Origin: Actinopolyspora saharensis
GTDB lineage: Bacteria > Actinomycetota > Actinomycetes > Mycobacteriales > Pseudonocardiaceae
Assembly: GCF_900100925.1 (NCBI RefSeq)
Contig: NZ_FNKO01000002.1
Location: 186,001 to 250,000, forward strand
Reading direction: 5' to 3'
Length of the DNA stretch: 64,000 nucleotides
In this document: one piece after another, positions 41,943 through 50,618 of the stretch
Layout of the letters: the number at the start of each line of letters is the position of its first letter
Position numbering within the stretch: the first letter of the stretch is position 1
The notes under the pieces: generated by a model
Seen by the model: only the letters and a program-made list of their open reading frames with translations
What the model was told of the DNA's origin: nothing
The model's database searches: none
Position numbers and translations under genes: made by a program

Positions 41943-42356
41943 TCAGGTCGCCAGCACCGTGAACGGTTCCACCGGCAGGTTGCGCAGCACGGTCCACAGC
42001 ACCAGCCCGCCGGCCAGCAGGTGGGCGCACACGAGGCCGCGCGCTCCCGCCGGCCACAGGCTCCGGGCGCGGCCCAGCTCGCAGCGCGCGCTGGCGACCA
42101 GCAACGCGGCCACCAGCGGGAGGAGAACGACGGCCGCGAACGCGTTGAAGCCCAGCGCGCGGGGGAGGTCGCCCACCAGCAGCGCCTCGAGCATGCGCGT
42201 TCCCCCGCACATCGGACCGTCCAGTCCCGCAGCGGCGAACACGCAGGGGAAGTCGAAGGGGGAGAGCACCAACAGCGTCCCAGCCGCGACCAGCCCGGCG
42301 GCGGCCGACAACGTGCGCGGCAGCCGAAGCAGCGGGCGGATGAACGCTGCGCGCAC
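41943..42356 (-). CDS. DUF2752 membrane protein
   Basis: A 137-residue protein with about three membrane helices: LSAAAGLVAAGTLLVLSPF, LGFNAFAAVVLLPLVAALLV and GLVCAHLLAGGLVLWTVL. Between the first two is the DUF2752 signature region, PCVFAAAGLDGPMCGGTRML. The family is common in bacteria with an unknown role. It is transcribed away from a DUF4190 protein across 211 bases; in other actinobacteria these two families are also often neighbours (from memory). Confidence 0.85.
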   Translation of the reverse strand: MRAAFIRPLLRLPRTLSAAAGLVAAGTLLVLSPFDFPCVFAAAGLDGPMCGGTRMLEALLVGDLPRALGFNAFAAVVLLPLVAALLVASARCELGRARSLWPAGARGLVCAHLLAGGLVLWTVLRNLPVEPFTVLAT

Positions 42357-42567
42357 CGCCGACCTCCAAGCGTCCGAGCGATCAGAAACCGCACCGATGA
42401 TGGTGCCCGTCGAAGATGTCCGCCGAACCGGTCACGCCGGAACCACCGCGCCGATCGACACGGAGCACTGCGGTGTGATCCTACCCAAACGTCGATTTCC
42501 CCGGGACGGCACACCGCGAGGACCACCTCGTGATTGGATCTGCTCGGCGAAGTCGAAGGAGAATCTG

Positions 42568-43020
42568 ATGACCAACCCGTACGGATCGGGCCCGCACAAC
42601 CCACCGTCGAACAGCGGAGGTTTCCCGCAGCCCCCGCAGTCCTCCTACGGCGGTGGTCTGCAGTACCCCGGTTACCAGCCCGGACAGCAGTACCCGTCCA
42701 ACCAGAACTTCTACATCGGTTACGGCGGGGTGCAACCCCCCAACAACGGACTGGCGATCGCCTCCATGGTGGTCTCGCTGGTGTCCGTGCTCACCCTGTG
42801 CTTCTGGGGACTGGGCGTTCTGCTCGCACTGCTCGGTGTGATCTTCGGTCACGTGTCCAGGGGGCAGATTCGCCGCGACGGCACCCGCGGGGACGGCATG
42901 GCGATGGCGGGCATCGTGATCGGCTACTGCGTACTGGGGCTGACTCTGCTGGGAATCGTTCTGTTCGTGATCGGCCTCAGCATGCCGTTCATGACGGGCG
43001 ACTTCTACACGACGATGTGA
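42568..43020 (+). CDS. DUF4190 membrane protein with proline/glycine-rich N-terminus
   Basis: A 150-residue protein; ATG 42568 follows GAAGGAG. Residues 1-58 are a disordered Pro/Gly/Tyr/Asn/Gln-rich segment (SGGFPQPPQSSYGGGLQYPG). Then two membrane helices: LAIASMVVSLVSVLTLCFW with GLGVLLALLGVIFGHVSRGQ, and GMAMAGIVIGYCVLGLTLLG, the DUF4190 pattern. Function unknown; such proteins are proposed envelope components. Divergent from the DUF2752 gene. Confidence 0.87.
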   Translation: MTNPYGSGPHNPPSNSGGFPQPPQSSYGGGLQYPGYQPGQQYPSNQNFYIGYGGVQPPNNGLAIASMVVSLVSVLTLCFWGLGVLLALLGVIFGHVSRGQIRRDGTRGDGMAMAGIVIGYCVLGLTLLGIVLFVIGLSMPFMTGDFYTTM

Positions 43021-43080
43021 CGGCCCGGACTCCGGCCGTGCTCCCGGCCGAAGCTCCGCTCCACGCGAGCTGCCGAGCAC

Positions 43081-43120
43081 GTGGAGGGTGTTTCCGTCCG
43101 CGGCGTCGGACACCTTCCAC
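43081..43120. terminator. Bidirectional terminator between the DUF4190 gene and era
   Basis: An 11-bp stem with one G-U pair: GTGGAGGGTGT at 43081-43091 with ACACCTTCCAC at 43110-43120, and an 18-base loop. It lies between convergent genes. Confidence 0.6.
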
Positions 43121-43166
43121 GGCCCCTCCGCGGAGGCTCCGGGGACACGGCCGCCCACCGGGGCTC

Positions 43167-44075
43167 TCAGAACCCGAGCTTGCGCAGTTGCTTGGGGTCC
43201 CGCTGCCACTCCTTGGCCACCTTGACCTGCAGGTCCAGGTAGATCTTGCTGCCGAGCAACGCCTGGATCTGCCTGCGGGAACGCTCCCCGACCTCCTTGA
43301 GCCGCTCCCCGCTCTTGCCGATCACGATCGCCTTCTGACTGGACCGCTCCACGTACAGGGAGACGTAGATGTCCACGAGGTTGTCGTAGCCCTCCCGCAG
43401 GGACATCTCGTCGATGGCCACCGCCAGGGAGTGCGGCAGCTCGTCGCGCACCCCCTCCAGCGCGGCCTCGCGGACGAGCTCGGAGATCAGCGACTCCTCC
43501 GGCTCGTCGGTGATCTCGCCCTCCGGGTACAGCTGCGGCCCCTCCGGGACCTGGCGCACCAGGAGCTCGGAGAGCACGTCCATCTGGAAGTGGTCCACCG
43601 CGGAGACCGGGACTATCTCGGTGAAGTCCATGAGCTCCTGCATTGCCACCAGCTGCTCGGCCACGCGGTGCTTGGCGACCAGGTCGGTCTTGGTCACGAT
43701 CCCGACGACGGGGGTGTGCTTGGTCACCTTGGCCAGTTCCTGGGCGATGTGCCGATCACCGGGCCCGATCTTCTGGTCGGCCGGGACGCAGAAGCCGATG
43801 ACGTCGACCTCGGACCAGGTGGAGTGCACCAGGTCGTTGAGCCGCTCCCCGAGCAGGGTCTTGGGCCGGTGCAGCCCGGGGGTGTCCACGATGACCAACT
43901 GCCCGTCCGAGCGGTGCACGATCCCGCGGATGGCGTGTCGCGTGGTCTGCGGCTTGCTGGAGGTGATCGCCACCTTGGTGCCGACGAGGGCGTTGGTCAG
44001 CGTCGACTTGCCTGCGTTCGGCCGCCCGACGAAGCAGGCGAACCCGGATCGATGTGTTTCACTTGAGCTGGTCAC
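43167..44075 (-). CDS. era: GTPase Era
   Basis: A 302-residue Ras-like GTPase acting in 16S rRNA maturation and 30S assembly. The G motifs are GRPNAGKSTLTNALVG (G1), DTPGLHRPKTLLGERL (G3) and TKTD (G4), and the C-terminal KH domain contains VIGKSGERLKEVGERSRRQI. The start GTG 44075 lies 24 bases downstream of clcA, so era probably shares that transcript here. In M. tuberculosis era directly follows the cytidine-deaminase-like gene, whereas here clcA and marR separate them. Confidence 0.95.
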   Translation of the reverse strand: MTSSSETHRSGFACFVGRPNAGKSTLTNALVGTKVAITSSKPQTTRHAIRGIVHRSDGQLVIVDTPGLHRPKTLLGERLNDLVHSTWSEVDVIGFCVPADQKIGPGDRHIAQELAKVTKHTPVVGIVTKTDLVAKHRVAEQLVAMQELMDFTEIVPVSAVDHFQMDVLSELLVRQVPEGPQLYPEGEITDEPEESLISELVREAALEGVRDELPHSLAVAIDEMSLREGYDNLVDIYVSLYVERSSQKAIVIGKSGERLKEVGERSRRQIQALLGSKIYLDLQVKVAKEWQRDPKQLRKLGF

Positions 44076-44099
44076 GGCCCCATTGTCGCCGCAGGGTCG

Positions 44100-45875
44100 T
44101 CAGCGCGTGTTGGCGGTGGTCCCCATGCAGCTCAACAGGGTTCGGTGACTGATCCAACCGACGGGCTCGGTTCCCCGCTCGTCGAGCACCGGAGCTGCCG
44201 AGACCTCCACGGAGACCAGCGAGTCGAGGGCGTCGACGAGCTTGTTCTCGGAGGATACCTCCGGGGGAACCTCCAGCAGCTTCCCGACTTCGCCGTTGTC
44301 CGCGGTCCCGTCGCCCAGCACCTCGGCGACGGCCCCTGCCGTGACGCACCCCTGGTAGCGCCCCTTCTCGTCCACGACGGGAAGCACCGAGTCGACGCTC
44401 TGGGCCAGCCGTTGGGCGGCCTCGGAGAGCTTGGTGTTCGTGGTCAGCTTGTCCGGCAGCGGTTCCATGACGTCGGCCACCGTGCGGTCCGGCAACCGAC
44501 CGCGGCGCTGGCGCGCGTCGAGGTCGACGCCGCGCCGGGACAGCTTGGCCGTGTAGATGGTGTCCTTGCTCAGGGTCCTGCTCAGCAGCGTCGCCACCAC
44601 CACGGTCAGCATCAGCGGCAGGATGATCGAGTACTGCCCGGTCAGCTCGAACAGGATGATCACGGCCGTGATCGGGGCGCGTGCCGACCCGGCGAAGGCG
44701 GCGCCCATGCCGATCAGCCCGTAAGCCCCCGGGGAACCGGCGATGCCGGGGAGCAGACCGTGGGCGATCAGGCCGAACGCGGTTCCGCCCATACCGCCGA
44801 CGAACAGCGCCGGGGCGAAAACTCCCCCGGACCCCCCGATGCCGATCGTCAGGCTGGTGGCCAGCATCTTGCCGAACAGGAGGACGATCAGGAACCAGAT
44901 AGCGTAATTGCCGTGAATGGCGTTGCCCAGCACGGGATAGCCCACCCCGTACATCTGCGGCAGCACCAGCAGCAGCAGTCCGAGCAGCAATCCGCCCACC
45001 CCGGGGCGGAGCCACTCCGGTCCGCGCCAGAGGCGGTCGCAGAGGTCCTCCACCCCGTAGAGCACCTTGCTGAACAACAGCCCGGCAGCTCCGATCAGCA
45101 CGCCGAGCAGGGCGAACAGCAGGAACTCCCCGGGATTCTGCAGGTGGAAGTCGGGCAGGCTCAGGAAGGCCTCGTTGCCCATGACCGCCCGGCCGATGAC
45201 GCTGGCCGTGACGCTGGAGAGCACGACCGCGCCGAAGGACTCCACGGCGAAGTCGCGCAGGATCAGCTCCATCGCGAAGAAGGGCCCGGCCATCGGGGCG
45301 TTGAAGGTGGCCGCTATGCCGCCTGCCGCGCCGCAGGCCACCAGCACGCGCATCCGCCGCTCGGTGAGCTTGAAGCGGCTCCCGACCGTCGAGCCGAGGG
45401 CCGAACCGATCTGCACGATCGGCCCCTCCCTGCCGACGGAGCCACCACCTCCGATGCACAGCGCGGACGCCAGGGCCTTCACCAGGCTCACCTGTGGTTG
45501 GATGCGTCCTCCGTGCTCGGAGACGGCGTACATGACCTCCGGCACGCCGTGCCCCTTCGCCTCGGGGGCCAGCCAGTACACCAGAGGGCCGTAGAGCAGT
45601 CCCGCCACGGCGGGGGCGAGGACGAGGAACCAGACGCCGAGACCGGGTAGCCACGCGTGGGCGGCACCGGGAGCAGTCGTGTACTCGGGCCGTCCGCTCA
45701 GCAGCTCGGTCGCGGACGTGATCAGCCACCGAAACGCGATAGCTCCGAGCCCGGATCCGACTCCGATCAGCAGAGCGAGGGCCATCAGGCCGCTACCACG
45801 TTCGCGGAGCCAGGTTCCGATCTGCCCACGTACCGGTCCAGCAAGGGTCATCGATCGTTTTCCGGCTTCCGCCAT
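44100..45875 (-). CDS. clcA: ClC-family chloride channel/transporter with C-terminal CBS pair
   Basis: A 591-residue membrane protein starting at ATG 45875. Conserved ClC motifs are GHGVPEVM (selectivity loop 1), GGGGSVGREGPIVQIG (loop 2) and GIGGSGGVFAPALFVGGMGG (loop 3). The glutamate of GREGP is the gating/proton residue. After about 11 helices, residues from about 450 form two CBS domains (VADVMEPLPDKLTTNTKLSE; SVDSVLPVVDEKGRYQGCVT) that may bind nucleotides. It moves Cl- (with H+ in most bacterial types) and is divergent from a MarR regulator across a perfect palindrome. Confidence 0.92.
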   Translation of the reverse strand: MAEAGKRSMTLAGPVRGQIGTWLRERGSGLMALALLIGVGSGLGAIAFRWLITSATELLSGRPEYTTAPGAAHAWLPGLGVWFLVLAPAVAGLLYGPLVYWLAPEAKGHGVPEVMYAVSEHGGRIQPQVSLVKALASALCIGGGGSVGREGPIVQIGSALGSTVGSRFKLTERRMRVLVACGAAGGIAATFNAPMAGPFFAMELILRDFAVESFGAVVLSSVTASVIGRAVMGNEAFLSLPDFHLQNPGEFLLFALLGVLIGAAGLLFSKVLYGVEDLCDRLWRGPEWLRPGVGGLLLGLLLLVLPQMYGVGYPVLGNAIHGNYAIWFLIVLLFGKMLATSLTIGIGGSGGVFAPALFVGGMGGTAFGLIAHGLLPGIAGSPGAYGLIGMGAAFAGSARAPITAVIILFELTGQYSIILPLMLTVVVATLLSRTLSKDTIYTAKLSRRGVDLDARQRRGRLPDRTVADVMEPLPDKLTTNTKLSEAAQRLAQSVDSVLPVVDEKGRYQGCVTAGAVAEVLGDGTADNGEVGKLLEVPPEVSSENKLVDALDSLVSVEVSAAPVLDERGTEPVGWISHRTLLSCMGTTANTR

Positions 45876-45880
45876 CACAC

Positions 45881-45893
45881 TTGCATAATGCAA
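45881..45893. promoter_or_regulatory. Perfect 13-bp palindrome in the clcA-marR promoter, candidate MarR operator
   Basis: TTGCAT-A-ATGCAA is a perfect odd-length palindrome starting six bases upstream of the clcA ATG and 37 bases before the marR start. Its core (CATAAT / CATTAT) resembles a -10 box on both strands. Position and symmetry fit a site where the MarR protein represses both genes. Confidence 0.6.
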
Positions 45894-45929
45894 CTCTTGC
45901 CCTGTGCACGTCAATGTGAAAATGGCGAC

Positions 45930-46430
45930 ATGAGCAATCCGGAACCGCCCAATGGTGATGAAGTGGACGCGATCACCGAGGCGGTGCTGACCGCTTCGCG
46001 GCTGCTGGTGGGCATCTCGGCGAGATCGGTCGCCGCGGTCGCCGGGCCGATCACTCTCCCCCAGTTCCGACTGCTGGTCGCGCTGGGATCGCGCGGACCG
46101 CTCAAGCTGGTCTCGCTGGCCGAGATGCTCGGCGTGAACCCGTCCACGGCGACCCGGACGGTGGACAGGCTCGTCACGGCGGGCTGGGCGGAGCGGAAGA
46201 GCAACCCGGATTCGCGCAGGGAAGTGACGGTGGGGCTCACCGTGTCCGGGCGCGATCTGGTGGACCGGGTGACGGACTACCGGCGCAACGAGATCGCAGC
46301 CATAGTCGAGCGTATCCCCCACGACGACCGCGCGGGCCTGGTGCAGGCCCTGCAGGCGTTCACCGAGGCCGGGGACGAACCGCCGCCACGCGCCTCGCCC
46401 TACGACGCGGGGCTCACGCAGTGGGAATGA
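45930..46430 (+). CDS. MarR-family transcriptional regulator
   Basis: A 166-residue winged-helix regulator starting at ATG 45930. The HTH is LKLVSLAEMLGVNPSTATRT followed by VDRLVTAGWAERKSNPDSRR and the wing EVTVGLTVSGRDLVDRV. N-terminal and C-terminal helices (AVLTASRLLVGISARSVAAV; IPHDDRAGLVQALQAFTEAG) form the dimer interface. Its divergent position makes clcA the obvious target. The ligand is unknown. The pair looks inserted into an otherwise conserved era/ybeY block. Confidence 0.9.
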   Translation: MSNPEPPNGDEVDAITEAVLTASRLLVGISARSVAAVAGPITLPQFRLLVALGSRGPLKLVSLAEMLGVNPSTATRTVDRLVTAGWAERKSNPDSRREVTVGLTVSGRDLVDRVTDYRRNEIAAIVERIPHDDRAGLVQALQAFTEAGDEPPPRASPYDAGLTQWE

Positions 46431-46511
46431 GCGACCACCGGAAGAGCCGGGAGCGGCGATCGCGATCAGCCCGCTCCCGGTGAACCCCGCTCCCGGTGCA
46501 CACCGCGGGGG

Positions 46512-46877
46512 TCATTCCCCCCGCGAAACCTCGACGGCCCGGCCGTCGCCTCCGGCCCGGAACACGGGGGCTCCCCTCTCCAGGGCGCGCACCGCCGCGA
46601 CCGAGTCCCCGTCGACCTCCTCCGCATCGGTGACCACGGCGGCGGCCTCCAGCGACTCCGCCCCGCTCGACACGGCAGCCGCCACGGCGGCCTGCAGCGC
46701 GCTCAACCGCAAGGCGCTCAGCTCCACGGTGCAGCCCGTGTAGGTCCTGCCGTCGGTGTCCCGCACGGCGGCCCCCTCCGCGGCACCGACGCGCGCCCGC
46801 GCCGAGCGGGCCAGCGTCACGATCTTGGCGTCCTCGGAGTCCAGCTCCTCGGGGGCCGCCTCGGTGCGTTCACCCAT
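46512..46877 (-). CDS. Cytidine-deaminase-like protein without zinc ligands
   Basis: A 121-residue protein starting at ATG 46877, which overlaps the end of the corC-like gene. It keeps the length and order of a cytidine deaminase ([56 protein letters not shown]) but where active enzymes have Cys/His-Ala-Glu it has Ser59-Ala60-Leu61, and the PCxxC zinc loop is missing. It therefore cannot be a normal zinc deaminase. M. tuberculosis has a related gene in the same position (Rv2365c). It is probably a structural or regulatory derivative; its function is unknown. Confidence 0.78.
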   Translation of the reverse strand: MGERTEAAPEELDSEDAKIVTLARSARARVGAAEGAAVRDTDGRTYTGCTVELSALRLSALQAAVAAAVSSGAESLEAAAVVTDAEEVDGDSVAAVRALERGAPVFRAGGDGRAVEVSRGE

Positions 46878-48210
46878 GCTGCCTGCTCCTCTCCTCGTCG
46901 TCCTGCGCGCTCGGCTCACCGGCCCTGCGGACCAGCAGCGCGTTGATCCGGATCCGCCCCCGGTGGTCCTTGCCGCCCTCGGCACGCAGCCGCAAGCCGG
47001 ACATCTCGGCCTCCGCCCCCGGCAGCGGCACCCGCCCGAGGCTGTGGGCCAGCAGGCCCCCGACGGTCTCGACCTCCGAGTCGTCCAGCTCCACGTCGAA
47101 CAGCGCGGCCAGGTCGGCCACCGGAAGCCGCGAGCTGACCCGCACCCGCTCCTCGTCGAGCCACTCGACCGGCCGGTGCTCCTCCCGGTCCGACTCGTCG
47201 GTGATCTCCCCGACGATCTCCTCGATGATGTCCTCGATCGTCAGCAGCCCGGCCGTGCCGCCGTACTCGTCCACCGCTATGGCCATGTGGCTCCGCGAGA
47301 GCTGCATCTCCTTGAGCAGCTCGTCCAGCCGCTTGGAATCGGGGACGAAGCTCGCCTCCCGCATCAGCTCGGACACGCGCGGCTCCGGGCGCTGCTCCGC
47401 GGAGTCCCCCTCGGCCACGACGCGGGCCGACTCCTTGAGCGTGACCACGCCCACCACGTCGTCGACGCTCTCCCCGATCACGGGAATGCGGGAGAATCCC
47501 GAGCGGAGCCCGAGCGTGAGCGCCTGCCGCGCCGACTTGGACCGCTCGATCCAGATCATCTCGGTGCGCGGAACCATCACCTCGCGGGCGGTGGTATCGC
47601 CGAGCTCAAAGACGGAGTGGATCATCTCGCGCTCGCCCGCGGCCACGACCCCGCGCTCACCGGCGATGTCGACCAGCTCGCGGAGCTCCGCCTCCGAGGA
47701 GAACGGCCCCTCCCGGAAACCCCGCCCCGGGGTGATCACGTTACCGACGAAGATCAACAGCCTCGTCAGCGGATTGAGCACCCGGGCCAGCAGCGCCACC
47801 AGCCCGGCCACGGCGAGACCGACCCCGTAGGGGTGCTGCCGCCCGATGGTGCGCGGCCCCACCCCCACCAGCACGTACGAGACCACCACCATGATCAGCA
47901 CGGCCAGCAGCACCGCCCATCCGGACGGGAGGTCCGCGCCGAGCACCACGGCGGTGACCAGAACCGTGGCCGTGAGCTCGCAGGTCAGCCGCAACAGCAG
48001 CAGCAGGTTGACGTGCCGGGGGCGGTCGGCCAGCACCCGCCCGAGTTGGCGCGCCCCTCCACGTCCCTGCCGGAGCAGCTCGTCGACCCTGGCCCGGGAG
48101 ACCGTGCCTATGGCCGCGTCAGCGGCCGCGAACACCCCCGCTGCCAGCACCAGCAACACGGCCCAGCCGACCAGCACCGCACTTCCGGAGAACAACAGCG
48201 CCACACCCAC
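46870..48210 (-). CDS. CNNM/CorC-HlyC family membrane protein with CBS domains
   Basis: A 446-residue protein of the 'hemolysin' family. The N-terminal CNNM membrane domain has about four helices ([60 protein letters not shown]). Then [20 protein letters not shown] begins the CBS pair, with [19 protein letters not shown] and [14 protein letters not shown], and the C-terminal CorC_HlyC FAD-fold domain follows (about 350-430). The family is linked to Mg2+/Co2+ efflux; the old name hemolysin is not informative. It is downstream of ybeY with a one-base overlap. Confidence 0.9.
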   Translation of the reverse strand: MGVALLFSGSAVLVGWAVLLVLAAGVFAAADAAIGTVSRARVDELLRQGRGGARQLGRVLADRPRHVNLLLLLRLTCELTATVLVTAVVLGADLPSGWAVLLAVLIMVVVSYVLVGVGPRTIGRQHPYGVGLAVAGLVALLARVLNPLTRLLIFVGNVITPGRGFREGPFSSEAELRELVDIAGERGVVAAGEREMIHSVFELGDTTAREVMVPRTEMIWIERSKSARQALTLGLRSGFSRIPVIGESVDDVVGVVTLKESARVVAEGDSAEQRPEPRVSELMREASFVPDSKRLDELLKEMQLSRSHMAIAVDEYGGTAGLLTIEDIIEEIVGEITDESDREEHRPVEWLDEERVRVSSRLPVADLAALFDVELDDSEVETVGGLLAHSLGRVPLPGAEAEMSGLRLRAEGGKDHRGRIRINALLVRRAGEPSAQDDEERSRQHG

Positions 48211-48770
48211 TACCGCTCGGCGTCGTCAGCGGACTCGGCCGAGTCGTCGAGTCCGACCACACCGAGCACCCTGGAATCGGCGTCGCGCTGCTGCGCGGCG
48301 CGATCGGCCTCCGTCTTGGCCGCGCGGAACTCCTCCAGCAGCCGGTTCTGCAGCCCGAACATCTCGCGCTCCTCCTCCGGCTCGGCGTGGTCGTAGCCGA
48401 GCAGGTGCAGGACCCCGTGCACCGTCAGCAGGTAGAGCTCGTCCTCCATCCTGTGCCCCGCGTTGCGCGCCTGGTCCCTGGCGAACTCGGGGCAGAGCAC
48501 GATGTCGCCCAGCACCCCCGGCCCGGAGTCGGTGGACTCCGGCGAACGCGGCGCCTCGTACTCCTCCATGGGGAACGCCATCACGTCGGTGGGTCCGGAG
48601 AGGTCCATCCAGCGCTCGTGCAGATCGGCCATGACGTCGAGCTCCACCAGGACGATGGACAGCTCGGCCAGCCTGCTGACCCCCATCTGATCCAGCGCGA
48701 AACGCGCCACGGAAACGATGGTCGTCTCCGGAACGCCGACAGCGGACTCGTTAGCGATCTCGATGCTCAT
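48210..48770 (-). CDS. ybeY: Endoribonuclease YbeY
   Basis: A 186-residue zinc-dependent RNase for 16S rRNA 3'-end processing and ribosome quality control. The metal site is the [17 protein letters not shown] motif (H-x-x-x-H-x-x-x-x-x-H). [20 protein letters not shown] and [20 protein letters not shown] are family blocks. A tail of about 35 residues after [18 protein letters not shown] is poorly conserved. It overlaps both neighbours: phoH upstream (four bases) and the corC-like gene downstream, so the three form one operon. Confidence 0.95.
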   Translation of the reverse strand: MSIEIANESAVGVPETTIVSVARFALDQMGVSRLAELSIVLVELDVMADLHERWMDLSGPTDVMAFPMEEYEAPRSPESTDSGPGVLGDIVLCPEFARDQARNAGHRMEDELYLLTVHGVLHLLGYDHAEPEEEREMFGLQNRLLEEFRAAKTEADRAAQQRDADSRVLGVVGLDDSAESADDAER

Positions 48771-49837
48771 GCCTGTTTCCGTGCCCGCCCCTCGGGTCGT
48801 TCCGTCGACTGGGTGTCGCCGCCGCTCTCCTGCCGTGCCTGCCAGCGGTCGTAGGCGTTGACGATCTCACCGACCAGGCGGTGCCGCACCACGTCCTGGC
48901 TGTCCAGCGTGCAGAAGTACACGTCGTCGATGCCCTCCAGGATCTCGCGCACGACCTTCAGGCCGCTGCGCTGACCACCGGGGAGATCGATCTGGGTCAC
49001 GTCGCCGGTGACCACGATCTGCGAGCCGAAACCCAGCCGGGTGAGGAACATCTTCATCTGCTCCGGCGTGGTGTTCTGCGCCTCGTCCAGGATGATGAAG
49101 GCGTCGTTGAGCGTGCGCCCGCGCATGTAGGCCAGCGGAGCGATCTCGATGGTGCCCGCCTGGGTGAGCCGCGGGATCGACTCGGGGTCGACCATCTCGT
49201 AGAGCGCGTCGTAGAGCGGGCGCAGATACGGGTCGATCTTCTCGTAGAGGCTGCCCGGCAGGTAACCGAGCCGTTCGCCCGCCTCGACCGCGGGGCGGAT
49301 GAGCACGATCCGGCTGACCTCCTTGGCCTGCAGCGCCCGTACGGCCTTGGCCATGGCCAGGTAGGTCTTCCCCGTGCCCGCGGGTCCGACGCCGAACACC
49401 ACGGTGTTGTCGTCGATGGCGTCGACGTAGTGCTTCTGGTTGGCTGTCTTCGGACGGATGCTGCGTCCCCGGCGGGACAGCACGTCCATGGCCAGCACGT
49501 CGGCGGGGGAGTCGCCGTTGTCCCCCGCGAGCATGGCCACGCTGCGGCGCACGATGTCCGGAGTGAGCTGGTTGCCCTTGGAGACCAGCTCGATCAACTC
49601 GTCGAACACGCTCTCCGCGAAGGCGACCTCGGTGGGACCACCGGTGAGCGTCACCTCGTTGCCCCGCACGTGCACGTCCGCTTCGAGGACTTCCTCGACC
49701 GTCCGCAGATTCTCGTCCTTGGAACCGAGCAGGGCCAGGACCGCCGTGTCCGGCACGGTGCGGGTCGACTGGGTCTGCTGGGTCTGGGGCGGCTGTCCTG
49801 GTTGGGCCGCGGCCCCGTCCGCTGCGATTCCGGCCAC
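48767..49837 (-). CDS. phoH: PhoH-family ATPase/RNA helicase-like protein
   Basis: A 356-residue P-loop protein from GTG 49837. Walker A is [20 protein letters not shown] and Walker B is [20 protein letters not shown]. The PhoH signature [15 protein letters not shown] and [20 protein letters not shown] are clear; an N-terminal KH-like region precedes ([20 protein letters not shown]). The start is uncertain: an excellent GGAGGAGAAGG lies at 49888-49898, but no in-frame ATG/GTG/TTG follows it at the right distance, and the nearest is 50 bases on. PhoH with YbeY is linked to RNA turnover. First gene of phoH-ybeY-corC. Confidence 0.9.
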   Translation of the reverse strand: MAGIAADGAAAQPGQPPQTQQTQSTRTVPDTAVLALLGSKDENLRTVEEVLEADVHVRGNEVTLTGGPTEVAFAESVFDELIELVSKGNQLTPDIVRRSVAMLAGDNGDSPADVLAMDVLSRRGRSIRPKTANQKHYVDAIDDNTVVFGVGPAGTGKTYLAMAKAVRALQAKEVSRIVLIRPAVEAGERLGYLPGSLYEKIDPYLRPLYDALYEMVDPESIPRLTQAGTIEIAPLAYMRGRTLNDAFIILDEAQNTTPEQMKMFLTRLGFGSQIVVTGDVTQIDLPGGQRSGLKVVREILEGIDDVYFCTLDSQDVVRHRLVGEIVNAYDRWQARQESGGDTQSTERPEGRARKQA

Positions 49838-50162
49838 GCTGTTACCGGCCTGCTTTCTGCGCTCTGGCGCTGTTTCGGTACTGGATTCCTTCTCCTCCGA
49901 TGGTAGAGCAACCGGCAACTCGATTGCCGCTCGCCGTTGGCCGCTCCACCTCCGGGAGCGGCCCCGTGAGCGACCACCGGGAGGAGCCGTCAGTGGGCGG
50001 GCGACGTTCGTGCGCAGCCGGCCGAACGGACCCCGCTGCCGTCCGGGACGGGGCGGCGCCGTCGTGCGGCGGCCGGAGCTCGCCTGCACGCGGCGGCCCC
50101 GGTGCGGAGGCGGACACGCCAGCGGAACTGCGCACCCCGAGGCACCGTGGACGCCGACCCAC
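49838..50162. other. Intergenic region between the HIT gene and phoH
   Basis: 325 bases, both flanking genes on the minus strand. GGAGGAGAAGG (complement of 49888-49898) is a strong ribosome site without a well-placed start. No ORF of convincing composition; the phoH promoter is expected here. Confidence 0.4.
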
Positions 50163-50522
50163 TCACACCTGCTGGGCAAGGGCTCCGAGCTGCCGCCCAC
50201 CCAAAACGTGCAGATGCACGTGGAAAACCGTCTGCCCCGCGTCCTCGTTGGTGTTGAACAACAGCCGGTAGCCCGACTCCGCGATGCCTTCGCTCTCGGC
50301 GATGTTCGCGGCCACGCGGAACAGTTCGGCCAGCAGCTCCGGGTCGTCGCCAGCCAGCTCGGCCGCGTTGCGGTACCGCTTGCGGGGGACCACCAGCACA
50401 TGAACGGGGGCCTGGGGGTTGATGTCCCTGATCGCGATGGTGCGCTCGTCGTGGTGCACGAACTCGGCGGGGATCTCGCCGGACATCATGCGCTCGAACA
50501 GTGAGGGCTCGCCTTCGGTCAT
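50163..50522 (-). CDS. HIT-family nucleotide-binding protein (HinT type)
   Basis: A 119-residue protein starting at ATG 50522 (the frame is open further upstream). The histidine triad is GQTVFHVHLHVLGG (H-x-H-x-H). The N-terminal SLFERMMSGEIPAEFVHHDE and IAIRDINPQAPVHVLVVPRK are typical. HinT proteins hydrolyse nucleoside phosphoramidates such as AMP-lysine. It lies 96 bases downstream of rsmE on the same strand. Only a weak ribosome site is seen. Confidence 0.93.
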   Translation of the reverse strand: MTEGEPSLFERMMSGEIPAEFVHHDERTIAIRDINPQAPVHVLVVPRKRYRNAAELAGDDPELLAELFRVAANIAESEGIAESGYRLLFNTNEDAGQTVFHVHLHVLGGRQLGALAQQV

Positions 50523-50618
50523 ACCGAACAGACTATCCACGAACGGATCACCGACGGCGGAGCGCCCCGCGCGGAACGCTCGCACCGACAACGAGCCGAA
50601 GCCACCGTTCCGGGCCCG

